NCBI RefSeq assembly: GCF_029350945.1
Contig: NZ_JARKMS010000001.1
Location: 524,313 to 588,312, forward strand
Length of the DNA: 64,000 nt
Direction of reading: 5' to 3'
Source: Maribacter huludaoensis
GTDB taxonomy: Bacteria; Bacteroidota; Bacteroidia; Flavobacteriales; Flavobacteriaceae
A program made the translations under genes and the position numbers. Under the pieces are notes generated by a model, which worked only from the letters and a program-made list of their open reading frames with translations, was not told the DNA's origin and did not search any database. Positions 1 to 8,797 of this stretch are shown here, in pieces; within the stretch, counting starts at the first letter, position 1; each line of letters starts with the position of its first letter.

Positions 1-2807
1 CCAATAAGCATGATCAATGCAATCTGGAAATAGATGTTATTTTCAAGTCCGGCCATGCTTACGAAACCAATAGCACCTGCAATACCAACCGGTAATGAAA
101 GTAAAATTGCCAACGGTAAAATATAAGATTCATACTGGGCACTTAACAAGAAGTATACAAATACCAAACTCAAAATGAATATGATAATAGTTTGGCTACC
201 TGCGCTATTTTCTTCTTTGGTAAGACCGGAATATTCAAACGTATAGTTATTCGGTAAAACTTCTGCAGCTACTTCTTCTATTGCCTTAATGGCATCTCCT
301 GTAGAATAGCCAGGGTTCATTGCACCGTTTATTTTTACGGAGCTTAATAGATTAAATCTACTTACAACTTCAGGGCCATAAATTTTCTTCAACGATACAA
401 ACTGTGATACTGCAACAGATTCACCGTTCGCGTTCGTAACAAATATATGGTTCAGTGAATTTTCATCTGCTCTATCTTCTGGTTTAGCTTGGATCATAAC
501 ACGATATTGTTTACCAAACTTATTGAAGTCAGTTGTATACAATCCTCCATAGTATCCTTGCATAGCACTGAAAACATCGGTAACCGCCAAACCTGCCATT
601 TTTGTTTTTTCAACATCCACATCTAATTCATACTGAGGGAAATTTGCGTTGAAGTTTGTAATGGCATATTGTACCTCTGGCCTTGCGTTTATGGCACCTA
701 AAAACTCATTGGTAACTTTATTTACGGTCTGCCAATCATCGGCATCTTTACTTTGCAGGTTCATTTCAAAACCGGTAGAATTACCAAAACCACGAACACT
801 TGGCGGAGTAAAGAAGAATATTTTGGCATCTTTAAGTCCCGCTGTTTTTGCAAATAGGCTTCCTACTACTTCTTGGACAGATTCTCCTTCCCCTTCTCTT
901 TCTCCCCAATCTTTAAGACGAAGTACGGAGAACCCATAAGAACCACCGTTCACGCTGTTCAAAATACTGAAACCTGTAATGTTCATACGAGCTTCAATGA
1001 TATCCATAGATTGGTAGATAGAATCTAATTTCTTTACCGTTTTCTGCGTCTGTTCCAAAGTAGTGCCAGGAGGCATTGTTACATCGGCAAATACAATAGC
1101 TTTGTCCTCATTTGGAATAAAACCTGTAGGGGTTGATTGGAACAGCAAAAAGGCAATAACAGCAAAAACGGCAAGAGATCCCCATGTTATCCATTTTCTT
1201 TGGGTAATATATTTTACGGAACCAATATACTTATCCGTAACAGCATCAAAACCGGTGTTGAAAGCAGAGAAAAAACGTTTTACCACGCTTTTTTTCTTTT
1301 CTTCGGAATTATGATGTGGTTTTAATAAAAGTGCGGCCAATGCCGGACTTAAAGTCAACGCATTAACGGCAGAAATAAGAATTGCGATTGCCAATGTTAT
1401 ACCAAACTGTTGGTAGAACACACCCGACGAACCACTAATAAATGATACTGGAATAAATACCGCAGACATCACCAAGGTGATGGAAATAATAGCACCTGAT
1501 ATTTCTGACATAGCAGATTTAGTCGCCGTTTTTGCATTGGTAGCACCTTCTTCCATCTTGGCATGTACCGCTTCCACAACAACTATGGCATCATCTACCA
1601 CAATACCAATTGCCAGGATCATTGCGAACAAAGTCAACATGTTGATCGAAAATCCAAATAAGGATAAGAAGAAGAACGTACCAACAATTGCCACCGGAAC
1701 GGCAATAGCAGGAATTAAAGTAGATCTAAAATCTTGAAGGAATATAAAAACTACTAGGAATACCAATAAGAATGCCTCTATCAATGTTTGTACAACATGC
1801 TCAATAGATGCGCTTAGGAAATCTTTAGTATTGTACGGGATTACGTAGTCCAATCCTTTAGGAAAATCCTGACTACTCTCATCTAGTATTGTCTGAATTT
1901 CATCAATTATGGCATTTGCATTAGACCCGGAAGTTTGAAAAATACCGACTGCTGTACCGGGTTTGCCCATACCTTCGTTCTTGGTACCATAATTAAAGGC
2001 GCCCAGCTCAACATCGGCAACATCCTTTAGGCGTAGGAATTGACCATTTTCTTGAGCTCTTATAATGATATTTTCATATTCGGCCTCATTAGAAAGACGA
2101 CCTTTATATTTTAATACGTATTCATAAACACCATCGGCATTCTCACCAATTTTACCGGTAGCGGCTTCAAGGTTTTGTTCGTTAAGTGCAGCCTGTATAT
2201 CTGATGGCATAAGTTTATAAGCAGCCATCTTTTCAGGATTTAACCAAATACGCATAGAGTAATCTTTAGCGCCAAAAACGGTTACGTTACCTACACCTTC
2301 TATACGTTGAAGTTTAGGTACAAGATTAATTCTGGCATAATTCTCTACAAATGTTGCATCATATTCCTCATTATCTGAAAACAGGGAAAAGAATAATAGC
2401 GCACTAGTTTGAGATTTTTGGGTAATGACACCAGTTTGTACAACGGCCTGTGGCAAAACACTATTAGCCCTGGCAACTCTGTTTTGAACGTTTACGGCGG
2501 CAATATCTGGATCTGTACCTAGTTTAAAAAAGACATTTATGGTCGCAGCACCGTCGTTACTGGCATTAGAAGTCATATACAACATGTCTTCAACACCGTT
2601 GATCTGCTCCTCTAATGGTATAACAACACTTTTAAGTACGGTCTCTGCATTGGCACCTGTATATGTACTGGTTACCTGCACCGTAGGCGGTGCTATTTCC
2701 GGATATTCTTCAATAGGTAAGGTCGATAACCCTAAAACACCTAAAATGACGATAATGATCGATATGACCGTAGAAAGAACGGGTCGATCTATAAATTTTT
2801 GAAACAT
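1..2807 (-). CDS. RND efflux pump inner-membrane permease (AcrB/HAE1-like), C-terminus cut by window edge
   Basis: Translating the minus strand from the ATG at 2805-2807 gives an open frame of about 935 codons that runs off the window. It begins MFQKFIDRPVLSTVIS, the usual cytoplasmic start and first membrane helix of hydrophobe/amphiphile RND pumps. It keeps the paired aspartates of the proton relay (AIGIVVDDAIVVVEAV) in the fourth transmembrane helix, two large periplasmic loops and a second helix bundle. Family members are about 1,040-1,170 residues, so roughly the last 100-200 are missing. Such pumps expel drugs, bile salts or dyes using the proton gradient, as trimers joined to an adaptor and an outer-membrane channel. 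The adaptor gene lies 37 bp upstream in the same operon; the TolC-like channel gene, if in the operon, would be outside the window. Substrate cannot be told from sequence. Confidence 0.95.
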   Translation of the reverse strand, partial: MFQKFIDRPVLSTVISIIIVILGVLGLSTLPIEEYPEIAPPTVQVTSTYTGANAETVLKSVVIPLEEQINGVEDMLYMTSNASNDGAATINVFFKLGTDPDIAAVNVQNRVARANSVLPQAVVQTGVITQKSQTSALLFFSLFSDNEEYDATFVENYARINLVPKLQRIEGVGNVTVFGAKDYSMRIWLNPEKMAAYKLMPSDIQAALNEQNLEAATGKIGENADGVYEYVLKYKGRLSNEAEYENIIIRAQENGQFLRLKDVADVELGAFNYGTKNEGMGKPGTAVGIFQTSGSNANAIIDEIQTILDESSQDFPKGLDYVIPYNTKDFLSASIEHVVQTLIEAFLLVFLVVFIFLQDFRSTLIPAIAVPVAIVGTFFFLSLFGFSINMLTLFAMILAIGIVVDDAIVVVEAVHAKMEEGATNAKTATKSAMSEISGAIISITLVMSAVFIPVSFISGSSGVFYQQFGITLAIAILISAVNALTLSPALAALLLKPHHNSEEKKKSVVKRFFSAFNTGFDAVTDKYIGSVKYITQRKWITWGSLAVFAVIAFLLFQSTPTGFIPNEDKAIVFADVTMPPGTTLEQTQKTVKKLDSIYQSMDIIEARMNITGFSILNSVNGGSYGFSVLRLKDWGEREGEGESVQEVVGSLFAKTAGLKDAKIFFFTPPSVRGFGNSTGFEMNLQSKDADDWQTVNKVTNEFLGAINARPEVQYAITNFNANFPQYELDVDVEKTKMAGLAVTDVFSAMQGYYGGLYTTDFNKFGKQYRVMIQAKPEDRADENSLNHIFVTNANGESVAVSQFVSLKKIYGPEVVSRFNLLSSVKINGAMNPGYSTGDAIKAIEEVAAEVLPNNYTFEYSGLTKEENSAGSQTIIIFILSLVFVYFLLSAQYESYILPLAILLSLPVGIAGAIGFVSMAGLENNIYFQIALIMLI

Positions 2808-2844
2808 TGTTCTTTATTTGTATGTTATGTTTATTGGTGGATGC

Positions 2845-3930
2845 TTACTTGACCGGGTCAATGGTCATTCCGTCCCTAAGTTTAGAGGCCCCTTCTAATA
2901 CAATAGATGTACCCTCGTCAATTCCATTTTCAACAATAAATCCTTTTTGTGTAGTAGTGATAATGTTTAATGGCATTGTTGTTACCGTATTATCATCTTT
3001 GACCACGTAGACCAATTTTTTACCTTGAAGATCTATAGTTGCTGTTTGCGGTATTTCATAAGCACCTTCATACACAGTTGGTATTCTTATTTTACCGGTA
3101 CTGCCGCTGCTGAGTAAATTGCCTTCATTGTCAAAATCTGCCCTTGCGGTAACACTACCGGTGTTGCTATTGATTATTGTATTGATCATGGCAATTTTTC
3201 CGGGTTCGGCATATTCTTCGCCATTGATCATAATAAGTGAAACTTTTGGAGCTTTATCAAGGTCTATAACATTTTTGTCATTTTTTGGCATTGATTCCTT
3301 AAGCTTCAATAATTCTTTTTCATTCATAGAAAAATAGGCACGAACTTCACTAACATCAGATACCGTAGTTAAAGGTTTACTCATGGCAGAACTTACCAAT
3401 GCACCTATTTTATATGGTATTTCTCCTATATAACCGTCTACCGGACTAGTAATACGTGAGTAGCCTATATTAGATGCTACACTCTGGTAATTGGCCTTGG
3501 CCTGCTCTAATTGTGCCTTTGCGGTTTCTAATTGTACATTACTAATTATATTCTTTTCTACAAGTGGCTTCAGTTTATCTACTTCTACTTGCGCTACGTT
3601 TACAGATGCTTTGGCCGCATTGGCATCTTGGTTCAACGTTTGTGTTTCCAGTTTAAAAAGTAATTGGCCCTTTTTAATTTTTTGACCTTCCTCAACATAC
3701 ACTTCTTGTACAAATCCCGAAACTTTAGGCCAAATTTCTACATTTTGCTTCCCCTCAAGGGTAGTAGAAAATTCATTATAAACAGTTAGGTCCTGTTTGG
3801 TCAATTGAGCAATTTTTAAGCTTGGTGGTGGAGGTGCCGCTGCCGCTTGTGCCGGTTTTTCAGATGAACCAAAGCATGAACTCAAAAGAAGAGCTGCACT
3901 TATTATTCCTATAATTGATAACTTTCTCAT
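2845..3930 (-). CDS. RND efflux periplasmic adaptor (membrane fusion protein), lipoprotein
   Basis: A 361-residue protein of the AcrA/MexA adaptor family. The N-terminus is a lipoprotein signal with lipobox LSSC (Cys19), so it should be anchored to the inner membrane by lipid. A biotinyl-lipoyl-like half-domain follows at about residues 60-95 (VSGFVQEVYVEEGQKIKKG), then an alpha-helical hairpin rich in Ala/Gln/Lys (about 100-155), the second lipoyl half (PVDGYIGEIPYKIG) and a beta-barrel region. The protein bridges the RND permease encoded just downstream to an outer-membrane channel. It sits between the regulator gene and the pump gene on one strand. A palindrome at 3995-4014, 65 bp upstream of the start, is a likely operator. 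Length and domain order are normal for the family. Confidence 0.94.
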   Translation of the reverse strand: MRKLSIIGIISAALLLSSCFGSSEKPAQAAAAPPPPSLKIAQLTKQDLTVYNEFSTTLEGKQNVEIWPKVSGFVQEVYVEEGQKIKKGQLLFKLETQTLNQDANAAKASVNVAQVEVDKLKPLVEKNIISNVQLETAKAQLEQAKANYQSVASNIGYSRITSPVDGYIGEIPYKIGALVSSAMSKPLTTVSDVSEVRAYFSMNEKELLKLKESMPKNDKNVIDLDKAPKVSLIMINGEEYAEPGKIAMINTIINSNTGSVTARADFDNEGNLLSSGSTGKIRIPTVYEGAYEIPQTATIDLQGKKLVYVVKDDNTVTTMPLNIITTTQKGFIVENGIDEGTSIVLEGASKLRDGMTIDPVK

Positions 3931-3994
3931 TTTAATTGGATGTTTACTTATATAAATAGTTGTTGTTTTCTGTTAAGGTTTTGTTAATTCAGTA

Positions 3995-4014
3995 AGTTCG
4001 GTAAAAAACGAACT
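3995..4014. promoter_or_regulatory. Operator candidate 1 (AGTTCG-N8-CGAACT) upstream of the adaptor gene
   Basis: A perfect 6-bp inverted repeat with an 8-bp spacer, AGTTCG-GTAAAAAA-CGAACT. It lies between the regulator's stop and the adaptor start. A near copy with the same spacing lies in front of the regulator (4543-4562), sharing AGTTCGGTA at the left. Two matching palindromes flanking a MarR-type gene are a common autoregulation layout. Binding is inferred, not shown. Confidence 0.6.
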
Positions 4015-4030
4015 ATGTGTTCAAATTTTT

Positions 4031-4510
4031 TTATATTAATTTTTTTAAAGCTTCTATCGTTTCTTTGTACGTAGTTTCATTTTCACTTAAGCAATGCATA
4101 TAAGCGTCTATTTTAGCTTTATTAGAATTATATTTTTCAGTATTAAATTCTTTATCGTATGCAGCTACCTTTTGTATCATTTTAGATTCGTTAGCAGCCT
4201 TTTTAAGTGCCTGCTCTAATTTTTTAATAAAAAAAGTGCTCTTGTCAGAAATTTGAAAATATCTTCTTCTATCTCCAGATTTTGTGAAATAGGTAATCAT
4301 ACCTAATTGTAAAAGCAAATTTAGAGAGGTTGAAATTGAGCTCTTACTGGCACCTCTTTTATTTTGACAATCATCAAAAGTTAAACCTACTTCCTCTGTA
4401 ACTACCAGATTTCCAAAAATTCTGGCTGCCAAAGGGGGTAAATTATATTCAGCTTCAAAATGAACACCTAGTTCCTCTATTAACTTTTGTTTACGTTCTT
4501 CTTTCTCCAT
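4031..4510 (-). CDS. GbsR/MarR-family transcriptional regulator of the efflux operon
   Basis: A 159-residue winged-helix regulator of the GbsR branch of the MarR superfamily. The region AARIFGNLVV...LTFDDCQNKRGASKSSISTSLNLLLQLGMI (about 24-73) is the helix-turn-helix, and TKSGDRRRYFQIS (about 76-90) is the wing. The C-terminal half is helical and charged, suited to dimerisation. It is the first gene of an operon with the RND adaptor and pump, so local control of efflux is the likely role. Matching palindromes lie in front of this gene and of the adaptor gene, and the former overlaps a good promoter, consistent with self-repression. The ligand is unknown. In Bacteroidota this family commonly sits beside efflux genes. 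Confidence 0.85.
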   Translation of the reverse strand: MEKEERKQKLIEELGVHFEAEYNLPPLAARIFGNLVVTEEVGLTFDDCQNKRGASKSSISTSLNLLLQLGMITYFTKSGDRRRYFQISDKSTFFIKKLEQALKKAANESKMIQKVAAYDKEFNTEKYNSNKAKIDAYMHCLSENETTYKETIEALKKLI

Positions 4511-4529
4511 AATTCAAAATTTGAGACTA

Positions 4530-4562
4530 CAAAGGTATAGTTAGTTCGGTAGTAAACAAACT
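4530..4562 (-). promoter_or_regulatory. Promoter of the regulator/efflux operon with overlapping operator candidate 2
   Basis: On the minus strand TACCTTTG (4537-4530) fits the Bacteroidota -7 consensus TAnnTTTG, with TTG (4559-4557) 19 bp upstream as the -33 element. The palindrome AGTTCG-N8-CAAACT (4543-4562, one mismatch from perfect) fills the -33 element and most of the spacer. A bound repressor there would block the polymerase. The start codon is 20 bp downstream of the -7 box. Confidence 0.6.
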
Positions 4563-4741
4563 AAAAGAACTTAAATTTTGTTAAATCTTTTTAAACTATG
4601 ATTTACTGTGTAAAATTAAATCATAACTAATTGAAAATTAATTCAATAGAAACAATTTTTAACGGTGTTTTAAATTTGAAGGTGCAATTATTTTTGTGAA
4701 GTATGATAGAATTTTAGATTCTAAACATTTAAAAAAAAAGT

Positions 4742-5137
4742 CTATTTGGCAAGAATACCCTCTTTCTCAATCAAAAGAATGTGTGTCAAATTGGTTTCCC
4801 TAACTGTGTTCTTTTCAAATAAAAATCGTTTTTCGAACAATTTGTTGTCCGCAAAGAAAGTGACAAAAAACTCATTGTTCAACGCCAAAACATCTTCTTG
4901 AACCACCTCGATCTTTTTAAATGATTTTGGTGGTATATCGCCAATGCCGTGTCTCATGGTGGAAGTTTTGCGATCACCATCATAACCTTTTGATACTGCA
5001 ATGGTCATTTCAATAGGCGTATCCTTATCATTTATAATATATGCATTCCAGTCTTTGTCCAAGAATTCTTCGTTCCATTCACGGATCATGGCAACGTAAA
5101 CATCTTTAACAATAGGTATTTCAATATCTTTTTTCAC
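4742..5137 (-). CDS. Conserved hypothetical protein downstream of pheS
   Basis: A 131-residue soluble protein with no signal peptide or membrane segment. I do not recognise a named domain. The sequence looks like a compact beta-rich fold, with strands such as VYVAMIREWN, EMTIAVSKGYDG and FVTFFADNKLFEKRFLFEK. It lies only 9 bp after pheS on the same strand, so the two are very probably co-transcribed. Proteins like this are sometimes labelled as a phenylalanyl-tRNA synthetase alpha subunit in databases, probably because of the neighbourhood; nothing in the sequence supports a synthetase function. Codon use and composition match the neighbours. Real gene: fairly sure. Function: unknown. Confidence 0.75.
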   Translation of the reverse strand: MKKDIEIPIVKDVYVAMIREWNEEFLDKDWNAYIINDKDTPIEMTIAVSKGYDGDRKTSTMRHGIGDIPPKSFKKIEVVQEDVLALNNEFFVTFFADNKLFEKRFLFEKNTVRETNLTHILLIEKEGILAK

Positions 5138-5146
5138 TAAGAAATC

Positions 5147-6166
5147 TTAAAGGGCGCTTTTAAATTGCTCTAAAAAGCGTAGGTCATTTTCACTCAGTAA
5201 GCGAATATCTGTAATTTGATGTAATAACATGGCAATACGATCAATACCTACACCAAAAGCAAAGCCAGAATATATTTCAGGGTCAAGCCCACAATTTGTA
5301 AGTACGTTAGGGTCTACCATACCGCAGCCACCAATTTCTAGCCAACCGGTACCTTTGGTGATTTTGTAATCAGATTCAGTCTCTAAACCCCAGTATACAT
5401 CAACTTCTGCACTTGGTTCCGTAAATGGGAAATAAGAGGGCCTTAACCTAATTTTAGATTTTCCAAAAAGCTCTGCCGTAAAGTATTGAAGTGTTTGTTT
5501 TAAATCTGCAAAAGAAACATCCTTGTCTATATATAAACCTTCTATTTGGTGGAAGAAGCAGTGAGATCTAGCAGAAATAGCTTCATTTCTATATACTCTA
5601 CCTGGTGATATGGTACGAATAGGAGGTTGATTATTTTCCATATAACGCACTTGTACCGAAGACGTATGTGTACGCAGTAAGATATCTGGATCTGTTTGCA
5701 CAAAGAAAGTATCTTGCATATCTCTTGCCGGATGATACTCAGGTAAGTTCAATGCGGTAAAATTATGCCAATCATCCTCTATTTCAGGACCTTCGGATAC
5801 ATTGAAACCAATTCTTGAAAAAATATCGATAATCTTGTTTTTGACTATGGATATAGGATGACGTGAACCTAGTTCAATAGGGTTTCCAGGTCTGGTTAAA
5901 TCACCATAAACCTGCTCATCGGTCTGGTTGCTCTCTAATACTTGTTTTAAAGATTCTACCTTTTCTGTAGCGGCATTTTTAAGTTCGTTAATAGTTTGGC
6001 CAAACTCTTTTTTCTGGTCGTTCGGTATATTTTTAAACGCTGCAAAGAATTCGTTAAGGATACCTTTTTTTCCCAAATATTTTATACGAAACGTTTCTAC
6101 GGCCTCCATATTGTCAGCAGTAAACGATGCTACTGTAGAGATTTCTTCTTTTATCTTATCAATCAT
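5147..6166 (-). CDS. pheS: Phenylalanyl-tRNA synthetase alpha subunit
   Basis: A 339-residue class II aminoacyl-tRNA synthetase subunit that charges tRNA-Phe as part of an alpha2beta2 enzyme. The N-terminal coiled-coil arm that contacts tRNA spans about residues 1-85. The catalytic domain follows, with HPI at about 103, the ATP/amino-acid-site stretch DTFFVQTDPDILLRTHTS (152-169), motif 2 GRVYRNEAISARSHCFFHQ (189-207), and motif 3 GFAFGVGIDRIAML (301-314). Length is normal for the short bacterial form. The start at 6166 is supported by a TAAATTTG -7 box 19-26 bp upstream. The beta subunit (pheT) is not in this window, so the subunits are split in this genome. It is followed at 9 bp by a small conserved gene. 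Confidence 0.98.
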   Translation of the reverse strand: MIDKIKEEISTVASFTADNMEAVETFRIKYLGKKGILNEFFAAFKNIPNDQKKEFGQTINELKNAATEKVESLKQVLESNQTDEQVYGDLTRPGNPIELGSRHPISIVKNKIIDIFSRIGFNVSEGPEIEDDWHNFTALNLPEYHPARDMQDTFFVQTDPDILLRTHTSSVQVRYMENNQPPIRTISPGRVYRNEAISARSHCFFHQIEGLYIDKDVSFADLKQTLQYFTAELFGKSKIRLRPSYFPFTEPSAEVDVYWGLETESDYKITKGTGWLEIGGCGMVDPNVLTNCGLDPEIYSGFAFGVGIDRIAMLLHQITDIRLLSENDLRFLEQFKSAL

Positions 6167-6184
6167 GAATGTTGATTAAAGTCG

Positions 6185-6192
6185 CAAATTTA
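6185..6192 (-). promoter_or_regulatory. -7 box of pheS
   Basis: The minus strand reads TAAATTTG, a perfect match to TAnnTTTG, 18 bp upstream of the pheS ATG. No clear TTG -33 element is seen at the expected distance. No gene occupies 6167-6370 otherwise. Confidence 0.45.
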
Positions 6193-6370
6193 AAACTTTT
6201 AGAACAGGTATGATATGTTTTTATATGTTTTGATACCTATGCACGTATAAATTATAATAGTATAGGTAGTGTTGATCATAATTAATAAACTTGATGTAGG
6301 CTATATCCGAAAATAAAGAAGCTTCTATTTTTTTTAAAACTTAGAGAACATTTTTAAAATAGAGCATATC

Positions 6371-6408
6371 GTAAAAAAAAACCGATGCGTAGGCACCGGT
6401 TTTTTTAT
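6371..6408 (-). terminator. Rho-independent terminator after the carbonic anhydrase gene
   Basis: On the minus strand an 8-bp stem ACCGGTGC/GCATCGGT (one G-U pair) with a CTAC loop is followed by a run of eight or nine U. It starts about 17 bp past the carbonic anhydrase stop codon. A run of T on the plus side suggests it could also act weakly in the other direction. Confidence 0.8.
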
Positions 6409-6424
6409 TTAAAAGTTTATGGTC

Positions 6425-7054
6425 TTAACTATAGAATTCAACTGCTCCAGACGCAATATCGTACATTGCCCCAACAATCATTATTTCACCGTTTTCTTCC
6501 ATTTCGGCTAAAACGGGACTATCTTTTCTAATGTTTTCAATAGTCATTTCCACATTTTTAGCCGCAACTTTATCTACAAAGTCTAAATTTTTAGAGTTTC
6601 TTTGACTCTCATCTGTAGGTTCTTTAACAGCGTCTACTGCCGGTTCAATTTTATTGATCAAAGCTGTCAAATTACCCAATCTTGCATGATCACAGGCCCC
6701 TTTAATAGCTCCACAGCTAGTATGGCCCAATACTACGATTAATTTGGTTCCCGCTAGTTTGCATCCAAATTCCATGCTTCCAAGAATATCTTCGTTTACG
6801 AAATTTCCTGCTATTCTTACACTGAAAATATCACCAAGGCCTTGGTCAAAGACCAATTCGGCAGAAACTCTAGAGTCAATACAGCTTAGTATGGTAGCAA
6901 AGGGAAACTGACCTTCGCTAGTATCGTTTACCTGCTCTAAAAGATTTCTATTTGCTTTCAGGTTATTTTGAAACCTTTGATTTCCTTCCTTCAAAAAATC
7001 CAATGATTTAGAAGGGGTCATTGTTGCTTGGGTTTCTTTAGTATGTGCTTTCAT
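6425..7054 (-). CDS. Beta-class carbonic anhydrase
   Basis: A 209-residue zinc enzyme interconverting CO2 and bicarbonate. From the ATG at 7054 the zinc ligands and dyad are C58-I-D60-S-R62 (SCIDSR) and H111-T-S-C114 (GHTSCGAIKG), the beta-class signature. No signal peptide, so cytoplasmic. The open frame extends 12 codons further to 7090, but MKAHTKETQ is a better start and the extension MIKNHLKIYYNI has no homologue-like features. The SulP transporter lies 82 bp upstream on the same strand, and a strong terminator follows the gene, so the two form a unit. The pairing points to bicarbonate uptake and use, or to pH and CO2 balance. It is not an acetazolamide-type alpha enzyme; identification as beta-class is secure. 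Confidence 0.95.
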   Translation of the reverse strand: MKAHTKETQATMTPSKSLDFLKEGNQRFQNNLKANRNLLEQVNDTSEGQFPFATILSCIDSRVSAELVFDQGLGDIFSVRIAGNFVNEDILGSMEFGCKLAGTKLIVVLGHTSCGAIKGACDHARLGNLTALINKIEPAVDAVKEPTDESQRNSKNLDFVDKVAAKNVEMTIENIRKDSPVLAEMEENGEIMIVGAMYDIASGAVEFYS

Positions 7055-7136
7055 AATATTGTAATAGATTTTAAGATGATTCTTTATCAATGATATGCTT
7101 GTTCCATTGAAAAAGGATCAATAATAATACATTTAG

Positions 7137-8729
7137 TTATTTTAAACTTAGGTTTGACTTCTCAGGTTGTTGAAAAAACTCAATATAACTGGGTGGGTTT
7201 TCAACGATGCCTCTATTAGAAATTAGCTTAATATCAATATTTCGTTCTTTGGCCTTTAAACTAAAGTCCTCTAAAATTTCAATAATGTCATAATCTAAAT
7301 ATTTAGTCTTCATAATATCTATTGAAAGATGCGTGTCATTGGGCAAATTATCAAGTTCCTTTAAAATGGCACCTTTATTAATAAAGGTAACTTCTTCTGC
7401 CAAGGTCATATTGATTCTGTGTTTACCATCGCTTTTATCTTCAATATGCAAAAAATGAGAGTTTTGGTAGTTCTTTAAAAGAATTACAATGATACCTACG
7501 GCTAGACCAAGGCTTATACCTATTAACAAATCTGTAAAAACAATTCCTAGAACGGTAACAAAAAATGGTATGGATTGTTTCCAGCCAAGCTTGTACATTT
7601 TTATGAATAAAGCAGGCTTTGCCAACTTATATCCTACAATAAATAGTATGGCCGCCAGGACCGATAAAGGAATCATGTTCAACAATGTTGGTATCAGAAT
7701 TACGGATATCAATAATAAAAAACCATGAATTATTGCCGATAATTTAGTTCTTCCACCAGACTGTATATTGGCAGAACTACGAACGATAACTTGAGTGATC
7801 GGTAGACCGCCTATCATACCGGAAATTATATTACCGGTACCTTGCGCCAATAATTCTCTGTTGGTAGGAGTAACATTTTTATGAGGGTCTAGCTTGTCCG
7901 TAGCTTCAACACAAAGTAAAGTTTCTAGACTTGCTACCAATGCTATGGTAAAACCGGTAATCCAAACCTGCGGATTAGTTATTGCACTAAAATTTGGAAA
8001 ACTGAACTGACCAAGAAAAGAAGAAACATCTTCTGGTACTGGTACTTTCACTAGATGGTCGGCCGATATACCAAATACTTCGCTATCCTTGGTAAATACA
8101 TAAAACAAAATACCGGTAACAACTGCAACCAATGGACCCTGTACCAACTGAAAGATTTTACCTTTTTTAGAAAGTACTTTGTCCCATAACAAAAGAATAG
8201 CCAAACCTATAATTGCTATTATGGTTGCCCCGGGACTAATATTGTTTATGGTATTTAAAATTTCTGAAAAGGTGTTTTCCCCATCTACTTGAAAAAATGC
8301 CCAGTCGCCCTCAGGATCGGAATCATAGCCAAAAAAGTGCGGTATTTGTTTAAGAATAATGATAATACCAATACCGGTAAGCATTCCTTTAATTACGGAA
8401 GAAGGAAAGTAATAGCCAATAACACCTGCCTTTAAAATACCAAATACTATTTGGATAATACCACCTAATACAACGGCTACCAAAAAATTTTCATAACCGC
8501 CAAGTGTACCTATTGCGGTCAATACAATAGCCGCCAGACCGGCAGCCGGTCCACTAACTCCAATTTTAGATCCGCTCATGGCACCTACAACAATACCACC
8601 TATGATACCTGCTATTAGACCTGAGAATAATGGTGCTCCACTTGCAAGGGCAATACCTAGACACAATGGTAATGCGACGAAAAATACAACAATACTCGAA
8701 GGAATATCGCTCTTAATATGTTTAAACAT
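7137..8729 (-). CDS. SulP-family anion transporter, probable bicarbonate transporter
   Basis: A 530-residue membrane protein with 10 or more hydrophobic helices. It begins at the family's first helices (DIPSSIVVFFVALPLCLGIALASGAP) and carries typical SulP stretches such as GSKIGVSGPAAGL and NIISGMIGGLPITQVIVRSSANIQSG. The last 90 residues are a weak STAS domain (LSIDIMKTKYLDYDIIEIL) lacking the usual D-S-S/T-G phosphorylation loop. The carbonic anhydrase gene directly downstream suggests bicarbonate as substrate by analogy with SulP-carbonic anhydrase pairs and fusions; sulfate or another anion remains possible. A 7-bp inverted repeat stands 18-36 bp before the start. A second SulP gene at 43889 is more distantly related and keeps a normal STAS domain. 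Confidence 0.9.
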   Translation of the reverse strand: MFKHIKSDIPSSIVVFFVALPLCLGIALASGAPLFSGLIAGIIGGIVVGAMSGSKIGVSGPAAGLAAIVLTAIGTLGGYENFLVAVVLGGIIQIVFGILKAGVIGYYFPSSVIKGMLTGIGIIIILKQIPHFFGYDSDPEGDWAFFQVDGENTFSEILNTINNISPGATIIAIIGLAILLLWDKVLSKKGKIFQLVQGPLVAVVTGILFYVFTKDSEVFGISADHLVKVPVPEDVSSFLGQFSFPNFSAITNPQVWITGFTIALVASLETLLCVEATDKLDPHKNVTPTNRELLAQGTGNIISGMIGGLPITQVIVRSSANIQSGGRTKLSAIIHGFLLLISVILIPTLLNMIPLSVLAAILFIVGYKLAKPALFIKMYKLGWKQSIPFFVTVLGIVFTDLLIGISLGLAVGIIVILLKNYQNSHFLHIEDKSDGKHRINMTLAEEVTFINKGAILKELDNLPNDTHLSIDIMKTKYLDYDIIEILEDFSLKAKERNIDIKLISNRGIVENPPSYIEFFQQPEKSNLSLK

Positions 8730-8746
8730 GTTTATAATATAATTTG

Positions 8747-8765
8747 GTCCTAAACCGGTTAGGAC
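8747..8765. promoter_or_regulatory. Inverted repeat GTCCTAA-N5-TTAGGAC before the SulP gene
   Basis: Perfect 7-bp arms with the 5-bp centre ACCGG. It lies after the stop of the small gene at 8798 and before the SulP start. There is no T-run on the minus side, so it is a poor terminator; an operator or leader hairpin is possible. Confidence 0.3.
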
Positions 8766-8797
8766 ATTTAGATTAGTTATTTAGTAAATGCGGATAA

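Noticed and set aside
4690-4735. Hairpin TAGAAT-N5-ATTCTA next to a poly-A run
   Set aside because: The poly-A/T run is on the wrong side for a terminator on either relevant strand.
7055-7090. Longer start of the carbonic anhydrase
   Set aside because: The extra residues MIKNHLKIYYNI do not resemble the family; MKAHTKETQ fits better.
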